64,000 nucleotides of DNA from Lunularia cruciata (taxonomy: Eukaryota; Streptophyta; Marchantiopsida; Lunulariales; Lunulariaceae). The notes under the pieces were generated by a model. It did no database searches and was not told the DNA's origin. It saw only the letters and a list, made by a program, of their open reading frames with translations. The position numbers were made by a program, and so were the translations under genes. How positions within the stretch are numbered: position 1 is the stretch's first letter; each line of letters starts with the position of its first letter. This document shows positions 42,321-55,689 of the stretch, piece after piece. The stretch covers positions 16,311,001 to 16,375,000 of the forward strand of contig OX419756.1 of the NCBI GenBank assembly GCA_948567375.1, given 5' to 3'.

Positions 42321-45300
42321 ATTTATCCAGAAAAACTTAGAAAAGGCTTTGGATTATATAATTTTTATAGTATATGCTAGTGTGATATAAAGTAAACCAG
42401 GTTATGGAGTTAAGAATCTTAGACAATCTATAGCCTTGATGATATGCACTTCTTTTAGGCTTGCTAAGCCTTTGACAACCTTGCAAATAAATTCTCATCA
42501 ATGTTTAGCAACGTTTATTGAATCACTCTATCACAAATCTATTTTACCTTGAATGCATGATTTCTCAAAATAAGATCATCTCTAAATCAAGTTGATGCTT
42601 TGTCTTTTATTTGTGAACAGAAAACATTAACATTTGTCAATAATTTTGCTATGATTTTATAGTTATATGGTCCTTTTTTCAATAGATGTTAATAATAAAT
42701 TCTAGCAATTTTCATACCAATTTGCATTTTTTGTAGATGTATACTTCTTAGAGAGCTAAAAAATGGTGGTTTCTTAGTGTATTCAAAAACAATTGTTATT
42801 AAATCTTCATTTATAATATTTTTTTCATTTTGTTCCCACTAGATCTTACAAGATGTATGGAATTATGAGTCTATATGCAAAATTTTGTCATGAATGTTTG
42901 ATTGAGTGATAATCATGTATGTTTTATAATTAGTGGTCAACAAGTCTACTAGCTATTTGATTTTTATTGCACTATATTTACTATCAACCCTATAAAGTGT
43001 CAATTATCATATGCATGAGTAGCTCTACTTATTAATTTATTAGAGATTTTAATAGTATTTGTCTCTTTGAAACCATCAAATCTATCCAAACGATATTTCT
43101 TACCATTTATTTGATATTAGAAAAGTCTATAACATTTTAATTAGATCATAATAATAGTTTTTTCAACATTAGCTGACTTTCTTGTCATAGCTTTGAACTA
43201 GTGTGAATGACATAAAAAGAGTGGATAGCTCCTCTTGTTTTTCCAAGCACCTCCTTCAACATCTTTTTGGTAAACAATCAAATAATTTAAGAAAAATTTT
43301 TTTTATCACTAATAGTGATCACATTTCGTTTTTATAGTTGAAAAATAAACATGTATCAACATTATATTGCAAGCTTCAAAGACTTAATCCTAGACTACAA
43401 TTATAATAAAAACGTTCATAATTGTAACAAGTGACTAGTATTCTACTGTTAGGAGGTGTATTATAAGGATTATAGATTAGTCTATCAATATTTAAATAGC
43501 ACATCAAGTGAAGAAATTTCAAATATGTAAGGATTTTAGGTATACTTGATCTATTGAATATATACAAGTTTTTTGTAGAGATAGTTGAAATTTAGTACTG
43601 ATAAATTTAATGATAATAACATTATTTTAATTTGATTCCAAATTTTCACATATTTAATGAAAATCTATCAACCACTTTTTCCACAGATCTTTACATTCCA
43701 AGCGTAACTAACTTTATCGGAAGTTTCACATTTTGTAATTTTCAATATTCTAAGTCCTGCTCATTTGTATTTACACTTTATGTGATATTATATGTCAATT
43801 TACCATTTCTTTCTATCGTGTGAATTTCGTAGTAGAGGATTGTAATATCAAGCATTTTGTTGAGAACATAAAATTGTACAGTGTATAGTTATTGTAAGTT
43901 GCACATAGGTTTGTTTAAGGTAACAAAACAATTAAGTCATATTTTTACATATATAAGTTAGCCAATAGCTCCACATATGCAGATTCCACTAACATACCAA
44001 AGTGAGTATGTTGACTGTTTTTGATTTTATTAACTTCAACTTTGAATAGAATAGAATATAATAAATTTAAATTTTGTATGAAAATTTAATATGTCTCTTG
44101 CAAAAGCTTACATAGTTAAGGTACATTACTAAAATTAGTCTAAATAGTCCTTAGGTTATAAATTTGAAAATCACTCGCCTTTAAAATATTGACTGTAAAG
44201 TCTATTAACTTAAACTCATTATTAAATAACACTCTTACTAACTACATAAATTTTTATTTTTCTAACACGTGTTAGCAAGGTCATTGAGTACTGCTTGTTA
44301 CTTAAAAATCAACCGACCTCAACCAAACCATAAATCAAGATGAATATATACATTAATAAATATTTAATGAGTTAAATAACTTAATTTTATCTACCAGTCT
44401 AAATCAATCCAAAATAATTCTGAATTATATTTGAGATATCTTATTTTAATAGCAAAATACTAGAAGAAGAGAACATAATATATTTTTTTATGCAAAGTCA
44501 ATATCCAATTTGTAGAAGATTATTGCTAAATATATTTTTCACTTTTAATGCTCTAAACACAATGATTTAAATTTGTGTGTATTTAGGGGCCTTGTTAGCT
44601 AGAGTAGTAAGCTAGGTCATTTACTGTATACCAAAATTCAAGATTTTATCTTGAATATTAATACACAATGGGTAAATGTCTTTCACGGATTCAAAATTTG
44701 TAGCTTCCAATAGGTTTGTTGGGGGTACTTAAGTATTTGTAAGTATCTTGAACAAAGCTACCTAAGGCTAAATTAACTTCAATAAGACTCTTTAAAATTT
44801 AATGACCATATTGAGGTAAACTAAAGCAAATTTAAGTGAAATTTTAATCAGTTAATTATATGCATAGCAAGTGCTTTATATTTTCACAAGAATTCGTCTA
44901 AAGAAACTGATAAGGATTGGTAATCATAGAAATCTATACTAATATGTCTCCATAGCATTGCTTAATTACCTATAGCAATCCAAATGCACCTCTTGATAAT
45001 AAATCTTTAATTGGATCTCCTTACTCCGAGCTGAGTTTCCAAAAAGATGTCTTGCTAATAAAGACTTAAGAACTTAAGATTCTCCAAATAGACTACTCCA
45101 TTTTCTATCTTCTTGCTTCTCTCTTATTATTCTTATCTCTAACGAGTGCAATAAACGCATGGAAACCAAACTTATATAACGAGTGGACTAAATCATACTC
45201 CAGTTTTATGTGTCGCATAGGAATTTGTAAGTTGCTAAAAACTAATATTACATTCCAAGTAATTAAGTTTGTTTTCCAGTAATTTCATTTGTGATACTGA

Positions 45301-45900
45301 GATGGATATTTTACGACTTCTTTGGCAATTTTATTCAATTATGATGCATGAAATTTAAGGAAGTTGGAATTTAATTTACAAAGTACCACGCTATAAATTA
45401 GGTACTCTGCTAAATATATGAAAAGTCCATCTTAAGCTATAACTTTAACATGTTTCTGGTAGTTGGTAGTCGGTGGTCTATGCACTGTCGCAATAAATCA
45501 AAATGTCATGTAATGTAAATTGGTTTATATTTTTCGTTGAAGTAGCTGAAGTGGCAAATTTTGAATATGCCTATGTAGAAAAACTCCATCACCACGTTTA
45601 TTCAAGGGGCCGAGAATCAGTCTTGGAACTTTCAATTATTGCTTTACTTTTTGCGACAAAATCTTCCTTCAACGGACATTGTGTAAGCAAATACACCATA
45701 TAAAAGTTTGAATTTAGGTGGATTCTTGTCCTTTCAATCATTCATACAGACGCGCACAAACTTTGCATCGTTTGTAAGTTGTAACATAAGGATTACAGGA
45801 TAAGAATCTTCTTTAAGGGATCAGGTGCTTCCAAAAAAATGATTATATTTTAAACTCATTATTTTAAGAAGATAAACCATAGTTAGAAGAAAGTTCCAGT
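42321..45900. other. AT-rich intergenic sequence, no gene seen
   Basis: About 3.6 kb, strongly AT-rich, with only short chance open frames on both strands and no repeat family shared with the rest of the window. Confidence 0.6.
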
Positions 45901-48900
45901 AAAACTCCATAATAATCCAACAACCTAAACAAAGCCTCCTACTAATTTCCAAATCCCACCGCGTTAGATAAATGCATGTACTCTATCCATGTGCATCAAT
46001 CCGTCACGGACGAGTTCAAAGTCCGTCAATTTCCGTCCCAGTCCGTCACAGAATGCTTTTCATCCGTTACTGTTACAAACAGTTGTAGGAGAGATTGATT
46101 GTGTACGGATAAGGCTCTCCGGCATTAATTTATCAACTTGCGACGGCTTTCCGCGGTGGACAGATAACCTGGTCAAACAGTCGGCGCAGTGTCACCAGAT
46201 TGGCCAGCAAGTGACAGAGTGCACTGCAGCGTACCGGGAGTGCTGTATTGACCGGAGAGTTCCCTTCTCGTCTCGTCGGGTAATAGAGAAATGATTGTTT
46301 ACGGGAGAACGAAGCGCTCTGTCACCAGATATAGGTATACTGTCAGGAGAATCTTCGCACTTATAGTAAGACCCCGAGGATGCGATGGTTTTGCTGGCTG
46401 GTTGGTTATTGACGGCTCCAGAATTTGCCTGGTCATGAGCGGGCGGGCAGGGCTTGGCTTTTTGTGGCTTGCTGACCGAGAGGTAGAGAGACACAAATTC
46501 TCTGACTGACCGCCTGCCCACCAGGTGAAACGGGACGAGGCAGAGCCACTAGACTTCAAGGGTGGTGAATCCGAAATTGCCGTTAGGTGGAGCCGACGTG
46601 CCACGTCGATCTTATCTATTGCTTACTCATGTCCTCGTCGGACTGGGGTTACTGTTCTCGCGTCGGAGCATCATATATCTCATTGATTGTGTCCTCTCCC
46701 ACGTCTCATCATTCTTTTCTATCTGTGCCCTAGACCGGCTTCTGTTTCACAGACTTACTTATTCGGAGCATACTTGCTTATTCGGGACTCAACTTACTCC
46801 AACCATGTATCTTATTAGTACGGTCAAGTAGCCAACCACAGTTGCTGCCATACCGTGGACTGATTGGTACATCAAGTAAGGCCCCAGCACAGTTGCGACT
46901 TGATTCGTCGTGCTGAATTGCCAGCGAGAATTTACTCGTGATGTTCATAGTTTTTCCTCTTGCTTTTTGAGGAGAGTATAGAAGGCAGTGCATGAGGCTT
47001 TTGGTACACTGTCAGAGCCGTTTGCATCGAGAAAGGTGACTGCGTACGATAACAAGAAAGATGGAATGATCCCATTACACAAGAGGTAAAATGGGGTTAA
47101 GCCCCGATAGTATCGGTTCGAGAAATCTGTCTTACCGCATCTCAGACATCTGCAATGAGTAAATCGGGTGTTGACGGTTAGCTTTCTATTCTGCTGGATT
47201 ATTTTTCTTCCAGAACGGAAGGCCAGATAGGATTCCTTCAGTTTGCTTTTGTTGGATCCAGGCAAGTGGAGGTTTTTTCCTCACGTGTAGACAAACAAGT
47301 ATTCGGTGGCTTGAAGGGTTTGGATTGGTCATACGTAGTTGATGCCGTAGCTGCCCTACTTATATGACCACTGCCTCGCAACACACAAATATTTCTAAGC
47401 TTTCTTTCCTTTTTGGTTGTTTCACTTTTCTTGTCTTGTCACCCCGCACTTTCCACTACAACTGCACTTACAAGCACACGGTAGGCACAGGAAAAGCATA
47501 TGTGGGCACATATGCAGTTGAAAGTGGAATTGTTTGTACCTGATCTGGTGTAGATTATCTTCCCCGTGATAAAGTTAAGTCTTGTTACACTAGAGGAAAA
47601 GGCATAGTGATGAGTCCCCCTCGCATAACAGAGATATGAATGTGGAAGAGTTGCCCTCGATTCACTGTAGACAAACTTGTCAATCTTATTTTCCGTAGAA
47701 GTTTAGTGAGAATTCTCGGTTTAAATTCAGTGGGAGTTATTTTGACGTCAGATGTACGGAATTTTGCCGGCATTAGAAATCGCCATGAAAAATTTTGAAT
47801 TTTAATGTCACATCCTGTTTGACAATTAATTATCTCATTTTAGTCGAGGAGAGGGAGAGGGTCTTGCCTTGACACAGCCTACATTTCCTTCACGTATTTC
47901 TGCAACGTATGTGCTTTGAAGTTCATCCGACTGTGTTCGAGGCTACCATAGGGAATGCATGATGCACTAAGGTTCCCATAGAGTCGAGAATTCTTTATCC
48001 TTGAGTCTTGAATTCTTTGCCGGTTGAAAGATTGTTGTCTAGCAACAGATTCAAGCTTTCGAATCTGCTCTTGCGTGTGGTTAGCAGATAAGAAGGTGCT
48101 TTCGTTGATCTATGCATTTAAATTCATTGCCACAGCATTCATATATGAATCTTGTATCCTGCCATTTGGCGCACTGCTGGAAACTCAAGGTGGGGACTCT
48201 TTTCCACATCACATGAGTGGTGAGTTGCGAGGACGTTCTTACGAAAGCTCAAGCTGATGATCAAGAGGAACCATGTTGCAAGAATTTACATCAGTAGATA
48301 AACCTTATTTCCTAGATCAAATCTTGGTTCTGCGAATCTGAAAAATCAGGCCTGGTGTCAGAAATGAGCAAAAAGTACATATTTAACTTCGAAAATATCA
48401 AGGTAAAGCGTCCCGTCAAAAGTGGAAGCGGTCAAATGTACAGTAGCTGTAACAGGCGTTCAAGTATTCCTGAAACTGAACTCTGTGAAAGTAGTGGTAA
48501 GTTGAAGCACTATCTGGTAAATGCATGCACCTGAAACTAATCGCCAAAGTTTTATTGACCGATCTACACTTACTATGCCTTCAAGAAGGAGGTGAACCCC
48601 TCCTCAGTTTCTCTCTTGAGAAAATCTGCCATGAATGGCACAACTGAACTGTCTGAACCCCATATTCTCATTTCGTTGGGCAGATTACAGTAAATGGGCT
48701 GAAGTTTTGTAACAAGTGAAGAAAAAGAAGGTATATTGATATGTATACAAGGAAATGATTCAGATTTTGAGGAAGTGGGGACAGTCGAAATTCAAAGTTG
48801 AAGATCAAGTACGAATTTCAATGAAAGATCATTCTTCACAACGTGAGATGCATCTTAGCAAATGCCACCAAAGAACACTTAACAAACATGTGTCCTGGCC

Positions 48901-49945
48901 CGATAATTATCAGCTAAAATCTGCGGGGTGTTGAGTCCCAATACCCCGCAGAAAATGCTTGCCTGATCCTTTGACGTTTTTTGTATCATAGGAAGGTCCT
49001 GCAAATACTCGGTCGTATAAAACACATGCACTCCAGGAAAACGAGGCAAGTCCAGAAACATTGGACATGTTTTTTGTCATATGTCGCGAGTTAAAGTTTA
49101 TGAACTGCTGACTCCATGACGACGGAGTGGGGACCTCAGGAGACAGTTGGTGAGTCACAAGATTGGACGATCAGCAAGATTATATTTTCTGTAAGACCGC
49201 TTTTCATATGTTATGGTCAGAAATGAGCATCCATACCTGGGGAAGGGAGCATTCTGCCATCACACCCTCGAAACATGTACTGTACCGCGACGCTTTTGTG
49301 AAGTCGCGAGAGTTTGGAAGACGGTGGGAACCACGTAGGGCCCGCTGATGGGTCCTGATTAGCATTAAGTCCATTGAGTAAATCTCATTTTGTGGATAAG
49401 AGGGAGGAAGAACATGCAACGCGCCGCGACCTGCTTGGAGCTGTGAGTGGAGTGACGTGAGACTTTTGTAGCATGAGTCCAAAAGAGCATTGTAGTGGCT
49501 TGTCTGTTCTGATGATGGAGAGACTCATAAGCAGCAGTACCCGGCGGTCGTCTGTAAAGAGATCGAAGTACTCCATTGCAGATCCAGAAAGGAGTAAGGA
49601 AGCTAAGCGAGCAAATAAGGAAGCGTTGGAAGAGCTGGTCTAGGCAAAAGCAGCTTAGAGAGATAGAGTTTGATTAGTTGGGAAGGAGTGAGCCGGTTGA
49701 AGAATCGAGCCAGGGTGATTGTGGGGAGGAAGCGAGCGAACGAACACCGGGTGTTTGCTGCCGTGCTACTGCATTTTAGGTGACTAAGAACTGTTTGGAG
49801 ACGAGGAATTTATTTCTTCGATCAGGCTAGAGAAAGAAGACGACATTAATTTGACGAGGATTCAACCTGTTTGCTGTTCCTCTTCTGGTTTTTGGGGACG
49901 TGCCGGGTGTTTCTTCGTTTTGATCCCACGAGAAAGAGAGCAAAC
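45901..49945. other. GC- and CpG-richer region upstream of the J-protein gene
   Basis: Base composition changes clearly near 45.9 kb: CG dinucleotides become frequent (e.g. 46000-46700) and element-derived sequence stops. Overlapping open frames on both strands at 46.2-46.6 kb have no family resemblance. The last few hundred bases must hold the promoter and 5' UTR of the gene at 49946. I see no certain TATA box, and cannot exclude a further small gene or non-coding RNA here. Confidence 0.5.
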
Positions 49946-50761
49946 ATGGCCCATTTAATTCTCGGATGTGGAGCGCAGTTAGCTGGCAGCCCTCCGACTT
50001 CCGGCTTTGGCTTGTCTCCTTCAGGACGGAATACTTTCTCAAATGATCCTCTTCGGCGTTCGTTAAGAGTAAAGAAGAGCTCAAAGGGGGTTGATCCAGA
50101 CAAGCCCTCGGTAGAAGTTCGTGCGTCCAAGAATTTGACTGAATCACCTACATCTCCATCACTAGATCCCTTCTCAACCCTCGGTGTGGACGAGAATTCT
50201 TCCAAAAGTGAAGTCAAGCACGTTTACCGACGCCTCGCCCTTCAGGTAGATTTTATTGCCGTCTCTTTCTCGCTATCATTGGCACACAGCAGTCCAAATT
50301 ATTTCCAAGTTCAGGAACGTTTTTACAGGTTGAGTCCTCCATGGAATTGTCTAAGTTTGACATACGTGAGTTATGGAAGTTCTGAGAAACTGGATTCTCT
50401 GTTCTGTATGTATGCAGTATCATCCTGATGTATGCCGAGGCGACCACTGCGCGTTGATGTTCACGCAGATCAACATTGCGTACGAGGTAGGTCTCCTTTT
50501 CTTTTTTCTTGCATCTCTTCGTTGCTGTTGCGTGTAATTTCCTGGTTAGTACACTTTATGCTGATGATGTGTGTTTGGATTCTATGTTTGCAGAAAGTGA
50601 TGAGTTATATAAACATGCCGGCGGAAGTGGAAACTGTGGACGATAGTGCAGACGGACTTTACGGTGTGGGGGACGACTCCTGGGACGAATGGGAAGAGTG
50701 GATGGGCTGGGAAGGTGCGGGAGTGAGCGATTATTCGTCACATATCAACATGAGCATATAA
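49946..50761 (+). CDS. Chloroplast-type J protein, J8-like (three exons, 178 aa)
   Basis: Exons 49946-50245, 50418-50486 and 50594-50761 are joined at GT/AG introns of 172 and 107 bp, all phase 0. The ATG at 49946 has a good context (AAACATGG). Residues ~1-60 are Ser/Gly/Arg-rich with few acids (SPSGRNTFSNDPLRRSLRVKK), a likely chloroplast transit peptide. Residues ~74-130 are a J domain (DPFSTLGVDENSSKSEVKHVYRRLAL) with the HPD triad encoded at the start of exon 2 (YHPDV), which stimulates Hsp70 ATPase. The C-terminus is acidic and aromatic (DDSWDEWEEWMGWEGAGVSDYSSHIN), the tail I know from plant chloroplast J8 proteins. There is no Gly/Phe or zinc region, so this is a class III (DnaJC) J protein. 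It is the only intact host gene I can support. The ortholog name is by resemblance from memory. Confidence 0.92.
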
Positions 50762-52500
50762 TTCAACACCTCTGAACTTCATCTGTAAATATTCGTGTCG
50801 ATTTGAGCAAATATCTTGATGGAAAAGCGGCGGCATATATTTGGTAGGGCAGCAGCAGCAGAAACAGCAGTTCATATGTAAGAAATACTTTGAGTACCTG
50901 AGGAAATTTCCCGATAACATCTTCCAGGCCGTCGATGTCCTGTAAGTGTAGATAGATCGCAATGGGATGCCTAAATGAAGATGAGAGAGGGAGTAAAAGA
51001 TAGCAATATCGAAAAGTGTACCAGATTCATTCGAATGAGATGCTTCTCTGCAACCCGTCCCATTTGTACAGTTTCTCCTCTTAGTGCTGGCAAATTACCT
51101 TGAGCAGCAAGGTTTGCCTTATTACGAGGAGGACATTTTGAAACAAGAGTGACATGTACACAGTTTGTAAGATGATGGTGCATAAGTTTCCTTTGCCTTA
51201 TATGGTACCTGTTTTCTCTTCTGTTCCGTCTTTCATGGCATTCCTTTTCTGCGATTCCGTTGCGACCGAAGGAGACATGCTTACTACCTGAACACGGTCC
51301 CACCGAGTCTGGAGTTGTTCAAACTGTAACCCCGCCGCCCCGTATGCCTGAAAGCTGTAATCTTTTCAGAGGCCTTTAGCTATAAAATATAGTCACAACT
51401 AACCCTGAACTGAACTACCTTAAAACTACCCGTGTCTTTTTCTTACGAGAGCCGTGAAGCAACAGGGCCAACGAGGGACTTTGTAGAAGTGTTGTAGACA
51501 TTAAGCCATATTTTTCCGGACTGACTACTTCTTTATCCAGAAATCGCATAAATTTGAGAATCCTAGAACCACAAGCAACTCGTGCTAATGCATTTCTGAA
51601 GGCGACACCATCATGGAGACTCCCGCGATACAAAACTTCTCATGGTTTGGTGTTCCTTTACACACATTTGCCGCAATAATGTACCGCAGTACCGTATCTT
51701 CATCATCCCTCCCCGCAATGCAAGGCGCTTTGTTTAAAGCTGAGAGCCACAAGTTCACCTGTGGTCCCTCAAGAGCCATGGGGGCCCGGCAAGCAGATTC
51801 ACAGTCACAGAACCTGCAGAGTGCAATAAGGCCAACAAACGGGCTGTCACCTTTGCAAGAACAGTGGATCCTAAGACTCAGGATGTAGAGTAGGTCCTCA
51901 CGCAAAACGGGTGGGTGAGGCCGAAGTTCCAGGGGCCACGGAGGATGACTGACGGGAACCAGGAATTTGCCGGTGCAGGGGAAGATCACGGTAAAGTTTA
52001 GGTCCGAGCCCGGGAAGTTATAGCTCTTTCACCTTGCCTTTATTCTTGTCATCGGTATATCTCGGTCTTATGTGCTTGAACTCAGACGATGAAAGTTTCC
52101 ACCGTGAGCTTTTAGTCTATTTCCTGGGAGCGCACGAGACTGGGTTGAACGTGCTGCTGCCAAACTAAAACGACAGAAATTTACCGAACTTTTTGAATTA
52201 GCTGCGAGTGACCAACTGAAATGAATTCATCTTCCATATGACCTTCGAGCAAGTACACTCAAAGCTTTATCCTTCGCGCAAAAGTTGTCTAGGAAGGACG
52301 TAACGTTCGGCCATAGGGCTCGGTGGGGTCCAAACTCCAAAGACAAACAACCGACCAGATGTCTAAAGATGAAAACACAAAGAGATTTGGAGCTGTATTC
52401 GCTGGTGCGGGGTAGGAATCTGCGCGGTCTGAAACACGTGTTTGATTTAGTCTTCGACTCTATTGGGATATATCCCTATGCAATTGTCGATTCGGGAGAG
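50762..52500. other. Region downstream of the J-protein gene
   Basis: 3' UTR followed by CpG-containing single-copy-looking sequence. TGTAAATATT at 50785 could be part of a plant far-upstream polyadenylation element (weak). Open frames at 51585-51989 (minus) and 51613-51888 (plus) overlap each other and resemble nothing. No other gene can be supported. Confidence 0.45.
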
Positions 52501-54939
52501 GAATAGCATCATGGCTACTTCGTGGAGCCATGGCAACTTCGTTTTCTCCATCTGAACCACGTGCTTTTGTATTTCTTTTTACTCAGGGGTATACTATTTG
52601 GCCTTCTGGCCGTTTTATGTCAGGTGTGACCACTCCAGATAGATAAAGTTCTCGTTTCATCGAAACTCGTTATACCTTCTGATCACAAATGTCTGAAACC
52701 AGGATTTGTTTTTATCTAGAACGTGTGTGCTGCACGTTATAAATAAAAACATCCCCTTCGCAGATGCTTGTAACTGGCCAAATAGTATTGTATTCCCTGA
52801 AGGAAAAAGACAAAGAAAAAGTGATACTAACTAGGCAGATTTATACGCACAGAAGGGGAAAAGAAACAAAGAAAAAGTGCTAAAAGTAGATGTGGAACTA
52901 CAACCCTTGCCAAAAGGGGAAAGAAATAAAATAATCTATTGCTTAACTGTGTGGTATAGATCCTCTAATAGTATGCATAGGGCGAATGATCTGCCAAAAG
53001 GGTAAATAAATGAAGTAATCTATTGTTTCATTGTGTGATAAAGTTATTCCAATCCAATGTTATAGCTGGTAAATGTGGAAGGAGTGTCCTAGATGTGACA
53101 GGAATTCCTTTTGCCCAATGCCCATCTATGAAGGTTTAGTACACAAGAGTGTTGTAAAGTGATAGAGACTCTTTGTCTAAATTATAAGGTGAGGATGGAG
53201 AGAGATTGCATTGATGCCTCAGCCTTTACAAGGAACCTTGTACTGCTTCTCCAAGGCAATCGTCAAACTGGTGATGAAGAAACCTAAAAATCTCTATTAC
53301 TAAAGGTTTTAGCCAAAATGACGGCTCATGCTAATGACTCTACTCGTAGGGGTTTGCAAACCACCATATCAAACAAGGTACATCTACCATCCATGCTTAT
53401 AATGATATTATTCTCACACACCAAGGAAGTGGTCAAGGTAGATCCAACCACCGCTCAATCTATACCTAGGACCATATAGATCAATGGATTTTTGCCATTG
53501 TGTCTCAAATGACATCGTGAACTTTAGTGTACTCTATTCTTATGGCACACAATAAAATATATATGCCTATGTGTTATATAGAGATACATAAGTGTACTAG
53601 TTTGGTAGTTCTAGAAGTGCTTAATATGGTAAACCTAGAAACAAGAAAAATGCCTTAAAAACTATTTGATATGAAGCAAAAGTCTTCAATCAAAGGAGAG
53701 GCATGAAGCCAAGCTCTAAAGCTTTTCCCTCTATAAGAGAAAATCTAAGTTCTATCAAGTAAAGGTGTATCAATGAGTATGTTGGTAAGGGTATGAGTAT
53801 GCATACGCTCATTGAGATCCACTTGAATCTTCCTAGGGTCTAGTGATACAAAATCAATAAACACATGGAATGATCAATATGCAAGGCTTTGTAATAAGTC
53901 ATGAGCCAATCAAAGATATGATTGGAAATCATAATTGCATGAATCCAAGATTGTGGTAGGTCCCAAAAAGAAAGTGCAACCATGGTATAAGAACCTATAT
54001 GTTGTAAAGAGTCCACTAGAGAACATGTTCCTAAATAGTTGTAGATGCAATAGACTCCTACAATATGGGATTACATCCTCCCATTGCTATGGGAAGAGCT
54101 ATCTTAGCATGCACCATTTATTGATAGTTGTTGGAGTATATGTGAAAAGCCAATGTCAATGTAATAATAGTATAATTGGTAAGAACAAGTTTTTCCCATG
54201 AGGATATGGTTTGAAATGGCTAGAATTGACAAGAAAGTGTCACAATGTCATAATTTTCTAATGTTATGTGTTTAACCTCTCAAGCAAGAAACTATTCCCA
54301 GATGTGTGTATTGTCACCCATAGTAGCACACAAAAAAAAACAAAAAATCAAATCTTTTCCATGAAAGATTGGTTCCTATTGGTGCTCTTAAAGATGGTGG
54401 TTCAATTTGTTTTTATGGTCAAATGGCCCAAAGGTCTCTCTCTTGTACCTATGCTTTGCATTTACAATGCTAGTTAGAATGTTTTACCTTCCACAGAAGG
54501 CATTACCATTTCTATATTGCAGGTTTGTGACATACTAGAACTTTTTGTTATTTATGGTACTTTACAATGCTCATAATCCTTGTGACAGTTCAACACATTG
54601 CTTTGAGCCTTCAAAACCACAAGGATCTAATAGTCTAGTCAGGCCTAAATACTCTCCTACATTCCAACACTTGCATTCCTACTTTAAGTTCCTCACCACT
54701 ACTTGATCCAACTATCACATTAAAAACACAAAGATGTACCAAAACTATCTTTATACATATATTTTCACTATACAAGAAATGCTTATTAGGTTGAATTATT
54801 GTTATCCCTAGAGAGGAATGCACTTTCTTTATTCATTCTTGCTCGCCTTCATTGTACACTTTCTTTTCTCTCTCTCTCATGGTCCATTATGAATGGTCTT
54901 GGAGTGTTGGTCCAATCCTTGTGTTATTGAGCACTTGTT
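52501..54939. other. Low-GC sequence, no gene recognised
   Basis: GC falls again after ~52.7 kb. Two similar ~48-bp blocks (AATCTATTG with GCCAAAAGGG) occur at 52909-52958 and 52992-53040. Open frames at 53935-54201 and 54268-54477 have no recognisable family. Probably eroded repeats. Confidence 0.45.
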
Positions 54940-55500
54940 TTTAATAAGACCTTCTATGATGTATAGATCTTCCTTGAAGGTTCAAAAACTAAATATACCA
55001 CTTTGGTTGTCCAATAGGCCAACCCCAAGGGTAAACCTAGCTTGCTCAAATGTAGGTCTAGCAAGTAACTCATCCAATCTATCAACTATTGCTCACCATA
55101 AACCATTGATAGCAAAATGGATCCCATGTTCCTCAACCAAACTAGCTCTACCATCAACCACTTCTGCATTAAAAGCAAGAACCACACCATTCCTACTCTC
55201 ACAAAGGGTGGTAACCAATTAGAACATTGGAGTAGGATCAACTCCCAATGTAAACATGTTATTGAGTTGAGAACAAAGGTGAGCATATAATCAACTGAAC
55301 CCCAACATTGTACTAGAAAATTCCTTGGTAGAAGTAGGTGGTTAACTAATATCTAGTCCATCTTGCATTCCACCACCATACCACACCTACACTAAGACAT
55401 CTAGGAGCTATAAATGTCATTTATAGTGCATTGGAAAGGGTGAAAGACTAGGGAAATCCAACTGGTCTACCAGCCTTCCTTCTTTGTGAGTCCAATTCCA
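54940..55500 (-). pseudogene. C3 protease-linker remnant
   Basis: The minus-strand reading MFTLGVDPTPMF...LVEEHGIHFAINGLW...LLDNQSGIF aligns with C1 20210-20500. The match ends before the protease active site. Confidence 0.65.
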
Positions 55501-55689
55501 TTGATGCTCCATTAGGCTTAGGAGCATATGTTGCACTACTAGTCACTATAATAGATGCATCTACTTGTGTTTATCCACATATTAAAAAAAATCTCTATCA
55601 CTAGCATAAGAGGTGGGAGTCTTAGCACTTGAATGTAATCTCCTCTAAGCTATAACCATGCTAGCTAATCTTTGTTCCAACTACTCAAT

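Noticed and set aside
46192-46604. Overlapping open frames on both strands, ~100 codons each
   Set aside because: They overlap in different frames in GC-richer DNA, have no family resemblance and no splice logic; likely chance.
49871-50428. Single-exon reading through the J-protein gene, starting upstream of ATG 49946
   Set aside because: The upstream start is TTG, and the frame past 50245 leaves the J domain, while splicing at GT/AG restores YHPDV and the J8-like tail.
52909-53040. Tandem repeat array or CRISPR-like structure
   Set aside because: Only two imperfect ~48-bp blocks 83 bp apart; nothing array-like.
53935-54477. Possible two-part gene (88- and 69-codon frames)
   Set aside because: No recognisable domain, low-complexity codon use, stops between, no convincing splice sites.
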